A stretch of 64,000 bases of DNA from G020348385 sp964538085 (GCA_964538085.1 CAZIDF010000012.1:42675-106674), one strand, 5' to 3'. Shown: positions 52,681 to 61,571, counted from the stretch's first letter. Translations and numbers: made by a program. Notes: generated from the letters alone by a model not told the origin.

Positions 52681-52744
52681 TAGGAGTAGATCCAAGCTGG
52701 AATTTTTTTTCATGTGGTGATACTTATTAATAAAAGGAATTAAA

Positions 52745-53518
52745 ATGAGTGATGTGCGGATTATCGATTTGGATGCAGAAAATATCTATGACTATGGATT
52801 CTGCGGGACAAAAAATCCTCAGCATGAGGGCTGCCGGAGAAAAGCGGAGTGGTTCAAAAAAAGACAAAAAGAAGGCATGAAATACAAGGTTCTATACTCG
52901 GAAGACAAGGGGACTGTGGGATTGATCGAATACATACCCGGAGAATACGCTTGGAGAGGGATCGAAGCAGAAGGCTATGTGGTTATCCATTGCTTGTGCA
53001 TCTTTTATAAGCCATACAGGGAAAAGGGAGTTGCATCCCAGATGGTCGATGAGTGCATAAAAGATGCAAAAAAAGAAAAAAAACACGGTGTGGCTGTCGT
53101 CACCAGGAAGGGCGCCTGGATGGCCGGGAAGGACCTATTCATGAAAATGGGATTCGATGACGTGGATAAGGCCGAACCTGATTTTGAGCTTTTGGTGAAA
53201 AAATTCAAAAAAGATGCTCCGTCTCCCAAATTCAAGGGAAATTGGGAAAAAACTCTGGCGAAATACAGCAAAGGCCTGAACATCCTCTGGTCCGCTCAAT
53301 GCCCTTACATCGCAAAATCCATCAAAGAAATCAGAGAATTGGTCAAGGAAAGATACAAGATAAAGGCCAATATCGTCGAAATAAAAGATCATAAACAAGC
53401 CCAGGATGCACCTTCCCCGTATGCCATCTTCAGCCTGATCTATGACGGGGAACTCCTTGCATTTCACCCGATCAGCAGCAAGCGTTTCATGAACATCATG
53501 GACAAAGTGTTAAAATAA
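52745..53518 (+). CDS. GNAT acetyltransferase with YoaP-like C-terminal domain
   Basis: A protein of 257 residues, ATG after AAAAGGAATTAAA. Residues ~1-150 are GNAT: CLCIFYKPYREKGVASQMVDECIKDAKKEKKHGVAVVTRKG with the acetyl-CoA loop (Q/RxxGxA form as REKGVAS). Residues ~160-257 match the YoaP-like domain (GLNILWSAQCPYIAKSIKEIRELVKERYKIKANIVEIKD, PYAIFSLIYDGELLAFHPIS), a thioredoxin-like extension known from YoaP. The CPY in WSAQCPY may be the remnant redox cysteine. Its acceptor is unknown. Confidence 0.85.
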   Translation: MSDVRIIDLDAENIYDYGFCGTKNPQHEGCRRKAEWFKKRQKEGMKYKVLYSEDKGTVGLIEYIPGEYAWRGIEAEGYVVIHCLCIFYKPYREKGVASQMVDECIKDAKKEKKHGVAVVTRKGAWMAGKDLFMKMGFDDVDKAEPDFELLVKKFKKDAPSPKFKGNWEKTLAKYSKGLNILWSAQCPYIAKSIKEIRELVKERYKIKANIVEIKDHKQAQDAPSPYAIFSLIYDGELLAFHPISSKRFMNIMDKVLK

Positions 53519-53576
53519 TCCGTATCATCAGTGAGATTTCAGGGATTTTGGTGTCGTCCACTAATTGGAGGTCACC

Positions 53577-53628
53577 TTGACAGCTCCTATCGATTGCGAT
53601 ATAGTATTACGTATGTATTATCGATAGG
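53577..53628 (+). promoter_or_regulatory. promoter and inverted-repeat operator of the toxin-antitoxin operon
   Basis: TTGACA (53577-53582), 17-bp spacer, TATAGT (53600-53605) form a near-consensus promoter. CCTATCGAT (53586-53594) and ATCGATAGG (53620-53628) are perfect 9-bp inverted arms flanking the -10 element, 34 bp apart centre to centre. The antitoxin ATG is 10 bp further. This is the expected place for autorepression by the AbrB-type antitoxin and toxin complex. Confidence 0.72.
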
Positions 53629-53637
53629 ATAAACGTA

Positions 53638-53844
53638 ATGTCTTCAGTCAAGATATCTCCAAAATTTCAGGTTGTCATTCCGAAAAAGGTGAGAGAATCA
53701 ATGAAACTCAAGCCAGGACAGAGGCTCCAAGTTATTCAGTTCAGGAACAGAATCGAATTGATACCAGAAAGAAAGATTTCCGATATGCGCGGTTTTCTCA
53801 AGGGAATCGATACACGTATCGATCGAGAGAAGGATAGAATATGA
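53638..53844 (+). CDS. vapB: AbrB/MazE-type antitoxin (VapB-like)
   Basis: A protein of 68 residues. The SpoVT/AbrB swapped-hairpin domain is at residues 1-45: KISPKFQVVIPKKVRESMKLKPGQRLQVIQFRNRIELIP. The C-terminal ~20 residues (MRGFLKGIDTRIDREKDRI) should be the toxin-binding arm. It binds DNA and neutralises the toxin encoded next, with which it overlaps by 4 bp (ATGA). Confidence 0.9.
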   Translation: MSSVKISPKFQVVIPKKVRESMKLKPGQRLQVIQFRNRIELIPERKISDMRGFLKGIDTRIDREKDRI

Positions 53845-54215
53845 ATATCGTGGATTCTTCCGGATGGCTGGAGTATCTGGCGGATGGACCCCAAGCATTA
53901 TATTTTGAAAAATCCCTTCAGGATTTGGAAAAACTGATCGTTCCGACAATATGCCTGTATGAAGTATTCAAAGTGGTGTTGCGAGAGAGGGGCGAGGAGG
54001 ATGCTCTTCAGGCTGCAGCCCTGATGAAGCAAGGAAAGGTTGTGGACCTGACCGAAGAAATCGCTCTCGATGCCGCAAAAATCAGTTTGGATCATAATAT
54101 ACCGATGGCCGATAGCATCATTCTGGCCACTGGAAGGGCGTTGGAAGCGACGATATGGACTATGGATGGGGACATGGCAAATCTAGATGGTGTACAATAC
54201 GTCCAAAAGAGCTAA
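53841..54215 (+). CDS. vapC: PIN-domain toxin (VapC-like ribonuclease)
   Basis: A protein of 124 residues with the PIN acid residues: Asp5 in VDSSGW, Glu41 in LYEVFK, Asp91 in MADSIILATGR, and Asp109/Asp111 in TMDGDM. VapC toxins cut RNA, often tRNA, using Mg. The start overlaps the antitoxin stop (ATGA). All catalytic acids are present, so the toxin looks intact. Confidence 0.92.
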   Translation: MNIVDSSGWLEYLADGPQALYFEKSLQDLEKLIVPTICLYEVFKVVLRERGEEDALQAAALMKQGKVVDLTEEIALDAAKISLDHNIPMADSIILATGRALEATIWTMDGDMANLDGVQYVQKS

Positions 54216-54276
54216 GAACTCATATGCTTTTTAATAGATAGGGTGTTGTCTTGTGAACAGGCAAAAAGAAGGGGAA

Positions 54277-54612
54277 ATGAGTGATTTGGATGTGCATGTC
54301 GTCAAGCTCGATCCGATGCGTGTGGCCAGCGTTCGGGTCATCAACGAGAGCCCGGAGGTAGATGCCTGGAATAAACTGCGCAGCTGGGCAGAGCCCAAGG
54401 GATTTCTCCAAAACGATGAAAATCATCCCATCTTCGGTTTCAACAATCCCAGTCCCCAACCGGATCAAAAGGAATATGGCCATGAGATCTGGATAAAGGT
54501 TGGTCCCGATGTGGAATCCGAGGGAGATGTCGAAGTGAAGGACTATCCCGGTGGATTGTTTGCGGTGACAACGTGTAAACTGACCGGAGATCCCACTTGT
54601 ATCTTCTTATAG
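54277..54612 (+). CDS. GyrI-like/effector-binding domain protein, C-terminally short
   Basis: A protein of about 111 residues from ATG 54277 (GTG 54253 also possible). Features of the GyrI-like small-molecule-binding fold: VVKLDPMRVASVRVINESPEVDAWNKLRSWAEPKG, PIFGFNNPSPQPDQKEYGHEIWIKVG and VKDYPGGLFAVTTCKLTGDP. Normal members go on for ~45 residues with a final helix and strand; here a stop comes right after GDPTCIFL. It may be a truncated remnant or a short variant. It lies 61 bp after the toxin gene. Confidence 0.6.
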   Translation: MSDLDVHVVKLDPMRVASVRVINESPEVDAWNKLRSWAEPKGFLQNDENHPIFGFNNPSPQPDQKEYGHEIWIKVGPDVESEGDVEVKDYPGGLFAVTTCKLTGDPTCIFL

Positions 54613-54630
54613 AGGAGGAGTAGGTTCCGA

Positions 54631-55371
54631 TCAAAATTTCGCGGACAGGCCGGCTATAAAGGAAACATCATTTTTTTTGATGCCCTCTCCGACCGGCTTG
54701 TTGTCGTATTTGTCCATCAGTGTCAGTTTGACCGACAAGCCTTTTGTTATGGCAGAAGCCAGGCTAACCTCGAATTGCAAAAAGTAATGGCTCAGTTCAG
54801 ATATGTCCGTATTGAGGTTAAGGGATTGGGATATTTCTGCATTCGGGCTGACTTTCCAGCTGAATTCGTTTCCCAAGGCAATGCCTGTATAACTGTCCGT
54901 TTCGTCAGAATCGTAATACTTGGTAAAGACTTGAGAGAGTCCAGCACTGGCCGATAGTTGTAGATTTTCCTCCACTAGGATTTTATAACCCACACCCAGG
55001 CCAGGAAGAAACCTGTAGCTGTAATTTTTAAACCGGTCTCTAAGCCCTTGAATCCCATAATAGGAAAAAATTCTCGGTGTGTGTTTCCATTGAATTTTGC
55101 TGTCCAATCCTAACGACTCGGCGTTGGTGATATCCCCTACTCTGCTCAAAAGAAAATAAGCTTTGTTCGTGCTGTCGATAGACTCTGACAATGGGCCAGA
55201 GGCAGAAAAAGTGAAGGACAGATTGGTCGTTTCTGTGTTGCCACGGGCCAAGGCCAAGCCCACGGCCGCATCTCCGCCCCATTTGTTTTCTTCATTTTCT
55301 TGGGCAACTGCCCCTGTCACCAAACTTAGGCATAGCATTGCAATAAGGCATTTGTAGCTAAGAAGTTTCAT
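54631..55371 (-). CDS. DUF481 family outer-membrane protein
   Basis: A protein of 246 residues with a signal peptide 1-23 (CLIAMLCLSLVTGAVAQ). The mature part is alternating strands with family blocks WGGDAAVGLALARGNTETTNLSFTFSASG, LDSKIQWKHTPRIFSYYGIQGLRDRFKNYSYRFLPGLGVGY and SQSLNLNTDISELSHYFLQFEVSLASAITKGLSVKLTLMDKYDNKP, ending NDVSFIAGLSAKF. DUF481 (YdiY-like) are barrel proteins of unknown role. It converges on the GyrI-like gene. Confidence 0.82.
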   Translation of the reverse strand: MKLLSYKCLIAMLCLSLVTGAVAQENEENKWGGDAAVGLALARGNTETTNLSFTFSASGPLSESIDSTNKAYFLLSRVGDITNAESLGLDSKIQWKHTPRIFSYYGIQGLRDRFKNYSYRFLPGLGVGYKILVEENLQLSASAGLSQVFTKYYDSDETDSYTGIALGNEFSWKVSPNAEISQSLNLNTDISELSHYFLQFEVSLASAITKGLSVKLTLMDKYDNKPVGEGIKKNDVSFIAGLSAKF

Positions 55372-55512
55372 GTCATACTTCCAACTTCATTTTTTTTTGA
55401 ATGATAACCAGTCCATAGTCACAATAGGAACCCGATAATCCGAAAACCTTTTACCGCGAGGACATAAGACATCTTGTGAGTTTTCGACAATTTATCTACC
55501 CAAGCGAGTCTT

Positions 55513-56127
55513 TTAATAGAAATAATTCAGTCCGATAAGGATGCTGGCAGAACTCAAGTTGGTTGTGAATGTACTTATAGGCGAATTGTCAATATGAATG
55601 GTATCTACCTCAGTTGTCCGCCAAAGAAAAAGACCCTCAATGAACAACGTCATTTTTTCGTTAAATTTGTAATGACTTCCTATCCCGCCATAGAGTCCAA
55701 AGCCGTTCTTTATATCTTGTTTTCTGATGTTTTCTACATCGAGATTTTCAGATTTATCCAATCGATAATTGCTGAAGAATATTCCCCCTCCTCCAAATAC
55801 ATATGGAATAAAAGCTGTCCCAGTTTGTATATTGTAGCGTAATGATGCAAGCAGGGGAGTCATATAAAGGGAGCCCCTCAGGAATTTTCCTTCTTTTCTA
55901 TCCGCATTTAATCGACCATATTTCCATTCGAGCGAGATTGCAATGTTCTGGTTGGCGTATATGAGGGCTCCTAGCCCAGTGCCAAAGCCGCTTTGTATAT
56001 CTTCATTGCTAGGGAAATATCCAGCCCCATTTATGAAGAAACCGATCTTGTTTATTCGTGCAAATCCATTGGTCGATATCATCAAAACGAATAAGAAGAT
56101 AATCGATAGTTTTAACACTTTTGTCAT
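55513..56127 (-). CDS. small outer-membrane beta-barrel protein
   Basis: A protein of 204 residues from ATG 56127 (AGG directly before, GAGG 11 bp before); the frame extends to 56205. Signal peptide about 1-22 (LSIIFLFVLMISTNGFA). The remainder fits an 8-strand OmpA/OmpX-type barrel: NIAISLEWKYGRLNADRKEG, GSLYMTPLLASLRYNIQTGTAFIPYVFGGGGIFF, GFGLYGGIGSHYKFNEKMTLFIEGLFLW and terminal SSASILIGLNYFY. The function is unknown. Confidence 0.75.
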   Translation of the reverse strand: MTKVLKLSIIFLFVLMISTNGFARINKIGFFINGAGYFPSNEDIQSGFGTGLGALIYANQNIAISLEWKYGRLNADRKEGKFLRGSLYMTPLLASLRYNIQTGTAFIPYVFGGGGIFFSNYRLDKSENLDVENIRKQDIKNGFGLYGGIGSHYKFNEKMTLFIEGLFLWRTTEVDTIHIDNSPISTFTTNLSSASILIGLNYFY

Positions 56128-56241
56128 CCTAGATACCTCAACACGTCGAAAAGATATTAAATTTGAATTCTGACATATTGTCCCTGTTCTGTCAAAAGAT
56201 AGCATGATGAGGCGAGTGATATTCTTGGAAAGATCCAGTCT

Positions 56242-58194
56242 TCAAGTCCGCTCCAGAGTTTTTAAGAGCTTTTCCAGTAGGAGGCGGTGTGATTCCCAGG
56301 ATGAGTAAAGCCCCTCTACTTGCCGTTTGGTTTTGGCATAATCCCTCTTCAGATCAGCGATGTCCATCCCGTCCTTGTAGGTTTTTGGATCTGCCAGTTT
56401 CGTCTCCATTTCTTTGAAATGGGATTCTGTTTCTTCGATGTCCTTTTCGAGTCTATCGATAATCATCTGCAACCGGTTCCGCTCGCGGCTTACTTCTTGA
56501 CGAGTTTCAGCTTCTTGGCGTTTTTGTTCCTTTGATTTCCGGCTCGATGTGCCATGTTCATGTGGGCTGAAATCTTCGTCAATTTTTTCGGGTGTAGCAG
56601 GCTCCTGGTCGCGCTTCCACAGATAATAGGAGTAATTGCCGGAGTATTCGTCCAGTCGTGCATCCTTAAGTTCGATGACCCGGTTCACCAGCTTATCCAG
56701 GAAGTAGCGGTCATGGGAGATGAGCAGAAGGGTACCATCATAGTCCGCAAGAGCTTCCTCCAATGCTTCCCGAGCCGTGATATCCAAGTGGGTTGTGGGC
56801 TCATCCATTATCAGAAAATTGACGGGAGAGAGCAGGATTTTTGCCAGAGATACTCTTGCCTTTTCTCCACCAGATAAGACTTTGATTTTTTTGTCGATTT
56901 CGTCATCCCCAAATTGAAAGATACCCAACACTTGCCGGATTTTAGTGAGCAGTCCCGTGGCAGCTGTGGAGGCCACTTCGTCGAATACCGTGTTATCAGG
57001 ATGAAGGGCCTGGATCTGGTGCTGCGCATAAAAGCCGACCTGCACCTGTTTTCCCAGATGCACAACTCCTTGTTGTGCTTTAAGTTTGCCAGAGATCAGT
57101 TGTGTTAGAGTGGTCTTTCCTGCCCCGTTGACACCGACCAGAGCTATCTTATCTTCTCTAGAGATGTTGAGATCGATGTTTTTCAACACCCAATCCCGCT
57201 GGTAGCGGAAACTCATGTTTTCGATGGACAGAACGTCTTTGTAGCCAGGCGTTTCAACGTGGAGTGAAAAATCTATGCCCCTGGGAGCGGGGGGCAGCTG
57301 GATCGTTTTCATTTTTTCCAACATTTTGATCCGGCTCTGAACTTGGGAAGCCCTTCTTTTATCGCTCCGGTATTTGTTGATGAAACGGGTGATGCGCTCC
57401 CGCTCAACGGCCTGCTCATCCCTCCTCTTTTCCAAAAGCCGGATCTTCTCCCTTTTTTGCTCCTCGAAAAAGTGGTAATTCCCGCGGTAGCGGGTGAGCT
57501 CACCCAGGTCAAGCTCGAAGATCTCGTGGGCCAGGCGATCGATGAAAAACCTGTCGTGAGAGACGATGACAACGCTACCCTTGTAGTTCAGGAGATATTG
57601 CTCGAGCCATTCCATCGAGGGGATGTCCAGGTGATTTGTCGGCTCGTCAAGGAGAAGCAGGTCGGGATTTTGGAGCAGAAGCCTGGCCATGTAGATCCGC
57701 ATGCACCATCCCCCGCTCAGTTCGGTAAAATCCGTGTGGAATCGGCCCTCTTCGAATCCCAGGCCAGAAAGGATTTTTTTGGCTGTGCCTTCGATGGTGT
57801 AGCCTCCCAAGTTTTGGTACCGCTGTTCCAGGGGGCCGAGTTTTATAAGGAGGCTTTCGTCTTTGGGATAGGCCTCCAAGGCCGCATGAAGAGTGTGGAT
57901 CTTGTGCTCGAGCTCATGGATCTCTGGAATCCCGGCCAGGGCGTTCTCCAGGACGCTCCCTTGTCCCTCCACGATTTCTTCCTGGGGAAGATAGCCGATG
58001 ATGTAATTCCGTGGCTTGATGATGGTTCCTGCCTGGGGTTCGATCTCGCCGGTCAGGATGCGCAAGAGGGTAGTTTTGCCTGATCCGTTTGGCCCTACAA
58101 GAGCGATACGCTTCTCTGGTTGAAGATTCCAGTCCACAGCAGCCAGAAGAGCCCGGTCACCGATCGAATAGTGGAGGTTTCGTACCTGAAACAT
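56242..58194 (-). CDS. ABC-F family ATPase
   Basis: A protein of 650 residues with two ABC domains and no membrane part. Walker A motifs GPNGSGKTT (~35-43) and GVNGAGKTT (~355-363), signatures LSGGWCMRI and LSGGEKARVSLA, and Walker B DEPTNHLDI and DEPTTHLDI. A linker with EKRRDEQAVERERITRFINKYRSDKRRASQVQSRIKMLEKM lies between, the usual ABC-F P-site tRNA-interaction linker. The C-terminal ~90 residues are a coiled coil (RLEKDIEETESHFKEMETKLADPKTYKDGMD), as in Uup/YdiF. It works on the ribosome in translation. The ATG at 58194 is preceded by CAGGATAGACC. Confidence 0.93.
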   Translation of the reverse strand: MFQVRNLHYSIGDRALLAAVDWNLQPEKRIALVGPNGSGKTTLLRILTGEIEPQAGTIIKPRNYIIGYLPQEEIVEGQGSVLENALAGIPEIHELEHKIHTLHAALEAYPKDESLLIKLGPLEQRYQNLGGYTIEGTAKKILSGLGFEEGRFHTDFTELSGGWCMRIYMARLLLQNPDLLLLDEPTNHLDIPSMEWLEQYLLNYKGSVVIVSHDRFFIDRLAHEIFELDLGELTRYRGNYHFFEEQKREKIRLLEKRRDEQAVERERITRFINKYRSDKRRASQVQSRIKMLEKMKTIQLPPAPRGIDFSLHVETPGYKDVLSIENMSFRYQRDWVLKNIDLNISREDKIALVGVNGAGKTTLTQLISGKLKAQQGVVHLGKQVQVGFYAQHQIQALHPDNTVFDEVASTAATGLLTKIRQVLGIFQFGDDEIDKKIKVLSGGEKARVSLAKILLSPVNFLIMDEPTTHLDITAREALEEALADYDGTLLLISHDRYFLDKLVNRVIELKDARLDEYSGNYSYYLWKRDQEPATPEKIDEDFSPHEHGTSSRKSKEQKRQEAETRQEVSRERNRLQMIIDRLEKDIEETESHFKEMETKLADPKTYKDGMDIADLKRDYAKTKRQVEGLYSSWESHRLLLEKLLKTLERT

Positions 58195-58309
58195 GGTCTA
58201 TCCTGCTTGAACGACAATCATATCATGGCAGAACTGCCAGAGTCTATGCAGCCGCTGCGGCGATAGACATAGCCGCACCTTTTGAAAGGATTAAGTATTT
58301 ATTCCCAAT

Positions 58310-59590
58310 CTAAAAAACCTCAAGACCGATAAAAACAAGAGGGCGGAATTTGCCGTCGCCGAAGGATCGGTGTTGGTCAGCGATATAGCTCAGCCCCAAG
58401 CCTCCGATCAATGAAAGGGTGGAGGAGATGTCATAGATCGCATGGACCCGTCCCATAAGGATATTCTGATTGGGTTCTGCGGGGCTGCTTTTGAAGAGCT
58501 TCCCGTTATCCATGTGCATATATCCCACATCCACTCCGATCGCCACTTCTGCATGGTACACATACCATCCATAATAGCCCGCGTAAGATAGGGCCGATCC
58601 CTTGTCTTTCATCAAGTTCCCGTAACCCAGCGCAACGATCGAATAGATCTGTCCCACCTCGAACTTGACACCGGAGTTTATTCCACTGAGGTTGCTTCCC
58701 CAATTGATCCATCGGATGTGCCCGTCCTTTTTTGAAACGTTCACAAAACCGACGGGGACACCGTATGTTTCGCCATTCCAGTTGACCAAACCCAACTGAA
58801 AACCACGCATCTCAGCGGAAACATTGACGATTCCGATCTGGGCCGCATTGGAAAAGTGTGGAGCCACGTTGAAGGTGCCGATCTGCGCGCCTACCAGTTC
58901 ATCCCCGACGATGTTGAAAAGACCGGCTGCCTGCAAGCCTTTGAAGTTCTCGCCCGTGACATTGAAAAGGCCTGCTGCCTGCAAGCCCACACAACTTTCA
59001 CCGACGACATTGAAGCCACCTGCTGCTTGAAATCCCTTGAGTGTTTCCCCGACAATGTTGAACGCACCTGTCGCCTGAAATCCAAGGAGTTGCTGGCCCA
59101 CGATGTTGAACAATCCAGATGCCTGAAATCCCTGGAGATCGTCTCCGGCTATATTCATTCCTCCGGCTATCTGGAATCCTTTTCCAGTATTTCCCGCGAT
59201 GTTTATCAGTCCGGATACCTGACCTCCTTTGAGATCATCTCCGGTGACGCTGGCCAAGCCGCTGATCTGGGCGCCTGATGTGGAATCACCCGAAATACCG
59301 GCAATCCCTGTGATTTGAAGGCCTTTCAGTTCATGAGTGAGCGCTGAGCCACCTATCGCCAGATCCAAGCCTTTGACCGTTCCCATCCGTCCGTACAACA
59401 GGGTGAAGCTTATATTCGCTGAATCGTGTTGGGTACGATTGATAGAGATGGGATACCAGAGGGACAGATTGATGGGATAATGCCGGGGAGCATAAGTGGT
59501 TCCTTCTTCCTCTTCTTGAGAGAGCAATGGAATATTCGTGATACACACGAGAGTCAAAGAAAGGATAACTATGATGGCTGCTGTTTTCAT
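58310..59590 (-). CDS. LA_2272-type repeat protein, exported
   Basis: A protein of 426 residues with a signal peptide 1-24. Residues ~90-270 are about nine tandem units of 18-20 residues of the form GFQAxGxFNIVGExLxGFQAAG (for example LQGFQASGLFNIVGQQLLGF, LKGFQAAGGFNVVGESCVGL, FKGLQAAGLFNIVGDELVGA). These are LA_2272 surface-repeat units that should stack as a beta-solenoid or barrel wall. The C-terminal third is ordinary barrel-like strands (FEVGQIYSIVALGYGNLMKDKGSALSYAGYYG) with aromatic terminus FRPLVFIGLEVF. Function unknown. It is a single gene. Confidence 0.85.
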   Translation of the reverse strand: MKTAAIIVILSLTLVCITNIPLLSQEEEEGTTYAPRHYPINLSLWYPISINRTQHDSANISFTLLYGRMGTVKGLDLAIGGSALTHELKGLQITGIAGISGDSTSGAQISGLASVTGDDLKGGQVSGLINIAGNTGKGFQIAGGMNIAGDDLQGFQASGLFNIVGQQLLGFQATGAFNIVGETLKGFQAAGGFNVVGESCVGLQAAGLFNVTGENFKGLQAAGLFNIVGDELVGAQIGTFNVAPHFSNAAQIGIVNVSAEMRGFQLGLVNWNGETYGVPVGFVNVSKKDGHIRWINWGSNLSGINSGVKFEVGQIYSIVALGYGNLMKDKGSALSYAGYYGWYVYHAEVAIGVDVGYMHMDNGKLFKSSPAEPNQNILMGRVHAIYDISSTLSLIGGLGLSYIADQHRSFGDGKFRPLVFIGLEVF

Positions 59591-59650
59591 AATACACCTC
59601 TAGTGTCTTGTTCTCACTTTTTTATACGATTTTGTGGAGTAAAAGGTTCC

Positions 59651-61339
59651 TTATTTCCCCGGGCCGTAAAGGACTTTGCCGGGGAGTTTTTCTGTATGGT
59701 TGCCGTGATCGATGACGATCGTGCCGTTGACAAGGACATAGTCGATGCCCACCGGGTATTGGTGAGGTTCGATAAAGGTGGCTGTGTCCACTATAGTATT
59801 AGGATCGAAAACCACGATGTCGGCAAAATTTCCCTGTTCGAGAGATCCCCTATCCTTGAGTCCCAACTTCGCTGCCGGCTTGGATGTCATTTTTTTGATG
59901 GCTTCAGGGAGGGTGAGGAGTTTTCTCTCGCGCACATAATAGCCGAGAAAACGGGGGAAAGTGCCGTAGTTCCGCGGATGGGGTTTGCCTTTGCCCAGGG
60001 GACCGTATGGAGCAAGGGAGGACCCGTCCGAACCCACCATCACCAGAGGATGTTTGAGGACCATTTCCGTGGTTTCCTCGTTCATACCATAGCCTATGTG
60101 GGAGACATTGAACTCTTCGTCTATGATCAAATCGCACATGAAATCATACGGATCCGTATTTTTTGTGACAGCAGCTTCTCCGATGCTTTTGCCGATCAGC
60201 CATTGGTTGTGTTTTTTGTAAAGATTGGAAATCACGATCTTGTCCCAGCCGTAACCCTGGACTTTTTTCAGTGTGTCTGCCTTCATGGATTGTCGAATTT
60301 TTTCATCTTTGAGCCTTTTGATGAGCTGCTCCAGGCCGCCATCCAGAGCCCATTGGGGATACAGGATGGTCAAGCCTGTGCTGTAGGCGATGTAGGGGTA
60401 GCGGTCGGCCGTGACGTTCAGCCCTCTCTCCGCTGCCCGCTCCACCAGGTCGATCATTTTGGGCAATTTCCACCAGTTGGTTTTTCCCACGGCCTTGAAG
60501 TGGGCGATTTCTAGGGGAAGACCTGCTGTTTCTGCGATGTGGATGGCTTCGCCCACAGCTTCGAGAACGGCTTTGTCTTCGCTGCGGATGTGGGAGGCAT
60601 AGAATCCGCCATAGTGGGCGACGATTTTGCAGAGCTCGATGATTTCATCTGTGCCGGCAAATCCGCCTGGTGTGTACTCTAGCCCGGTCGACAATCCGAA
60701 AGCACCCTGTCGCATAGCTCCTGCTACGAGCTTCTTCATCTGTTCTAGCTCTTCTGCTGTCGGTTCGCGCTGATTTTCCCCCATCACATATCCACGGACC
60801 GTACTCTGGCCGATCAGAGTGGCGTGGTTCAATGCCGCTCCATTTTTTTCTATGGCGTTATGAAATCCTCCAAGATCTATCCAATCGATCGTGATATTGC
60901 CCTCTTCTGCCAGGCTTTTTTCATAATCCGGAAGAGGATATTTCATCGGAAATGGCGATGTCCCGCAATTCCCGCCCAATTCGGTTGTCACGCCCTGTCT
61001 TATCTTGCTTTCGGCCTTGCGGTTGGCCAAAATTTCGATGTCGGTATGTGTGTGGATGTCGATAAATCCGGGCGAAACGATTCTGCCCGTTGCATCGATC
61101 GCGCTTTTTCCTTTGGTGTTTTGAAGGTTCCCTATTTGTTTGATACGCTCTCCGATAATTCCGATGTCAGCTTTGTACGTTTCATTTTTGATGCCATCTG
61201 CCAAGGTCCCATTTTTGATCACCAGGTCAAAGGTTTCGTTGCTGCTGCCTTTTAAAAGACTGGAGCCCGCGAGGCTCATGAACAATCCAGCCTTTGCCGA
61301 GGTTTTAATAAATTCCCGCCGACTGATCTGCTTTTTCAT
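59651..61339 (-). CDS. Tat-exported D-aminoacylase family amidohydrolase
   Basis: A protein of 562 residues. The leader ISRREFIK is a Tat motif. The amidohydrolase metal motif His96-T-His98-TD is in VSPGFIDIHTHTD. Other family features are GNCGTSPFP, GLSTGLEYTPGGFAGTDEIIELC, YASHIRSE, HFKAVGKTNWWKL, the late Asp in VMVGSDGSSLAPYGPLGKGKPHPRNYGTFPRFLGYYV, and LTLPEAIKKMTSKPAAKLGLKDRG. This is the N-acyl-D-amino-acid deacylase/D-aminoacylase group; export suggests action on extracellular or cell-wall D-amino acid compounds, which is inference. ATG follows GATATAATAAACAC. Confidence 0.9.
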   Translation of the reverse strand: MKKQISRREFIKTSAKAGLFMSLAGSSLLKGSSNETFDLVIKNGTLADGIKNETYKADIGIIGERIKQIGNLQNTKGKSAIDATGRIVSPGFIDIHTHTDIEILANRKAESKIRQGVTTELGGNCGTSPFPMKYPLPDYEKSLAEEGNITIDWIDLGGFHNAIEKNGAALNHATLIGQSTVRGYVMGENQREPTAEELEQMKKLVAGAMRQGAFGLSTGLEYTPGGFAGTDEIIELCKIVAHYGGFYASHIRSEDKAVLEAVGEAIHIAETAGLPLEIAHFKAVGKTNWWKLPKMIDLVERAAERGLNVTADRYPYIAYSTGLTILYPQWALDGGLEQLIKRLKDEKIRQSMKADTLKKVQGYGWDKIVISNLYKKHNQWLIGKSIGEAAVTKNTDPYDFMCDLIIDEEFNVSHIGYGMNEETTEMVLKHPLVMVGSDGSSLAPYGPLGKGKPHPRNYGTFPRFLGYYVRERKLLTLPEAIKKMTSKPAAKLGLKDRGSLEQGNFADIVVFDPNTIVDTATFIEPHQYPVGIDYVLVNGTIVIDHGNHTEKLPGKVLYGPGK

Positions 61340-61356
61340 GTGTTTATTATATCAAT

Positions 61357-61526
61357 GGGGTCAGACCGAAACAAGTTTTTGATTTTTATGCAAATTTCTT
61401 CTTAATTCGGGCTAAAATTCGGCTTAGAAAAAGGATTTTTCCCTAAAAAAAATAGTTGTTAAGGAAAAAAATTAGCATTTAAATTGAGCTATCCGATTTT
61501 TTTAAAAAGTTGAGTCGGCCTGACCC
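61357..61526. repeat. MITE-like element with GGGTCAG terminal inverted repeats (~170 bp)
   Basis: Left end GGGTCAGACCGA (61358-61369) and right end reverse complemented GGGTCAGGCCGA (61526-61515) match at 11 of 12 positions. The interior is A/T-rich and non-coding. GGGGTCAGACC ends are common on small mobile elements in many phyla. No clear target duplication is visible at the flanks. Confidence 0.6.
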
Positions 61527-61537
61527 TAATATTTCTA

Positions 61538-61565
61538 ATAGGGGGGCACCTAATGGGAAATTCCC
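61538..61565 (-). repeat. 28-bp palindromic dispersed repeat, copy C
   Basis: Its reverse complement reads GGGAATTT then CCCATTAGGTGCCCCCCTAT, 23 of 28 positions as in copy A (34144-34171). Lies 6 bp after the stop of the anti-sigma gene and directly next to the GGGTCAG element. Confidence 0.6.
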
Positions 61566-61571
61566 AAGAGG

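Noticed and set aside
59426..60514. 362-codon forward open frame opposite the D-aminoacylase and repeat protein genes
   Set aside because: Overlaps two well-supported genes on the other strand and has no recognisable domain.
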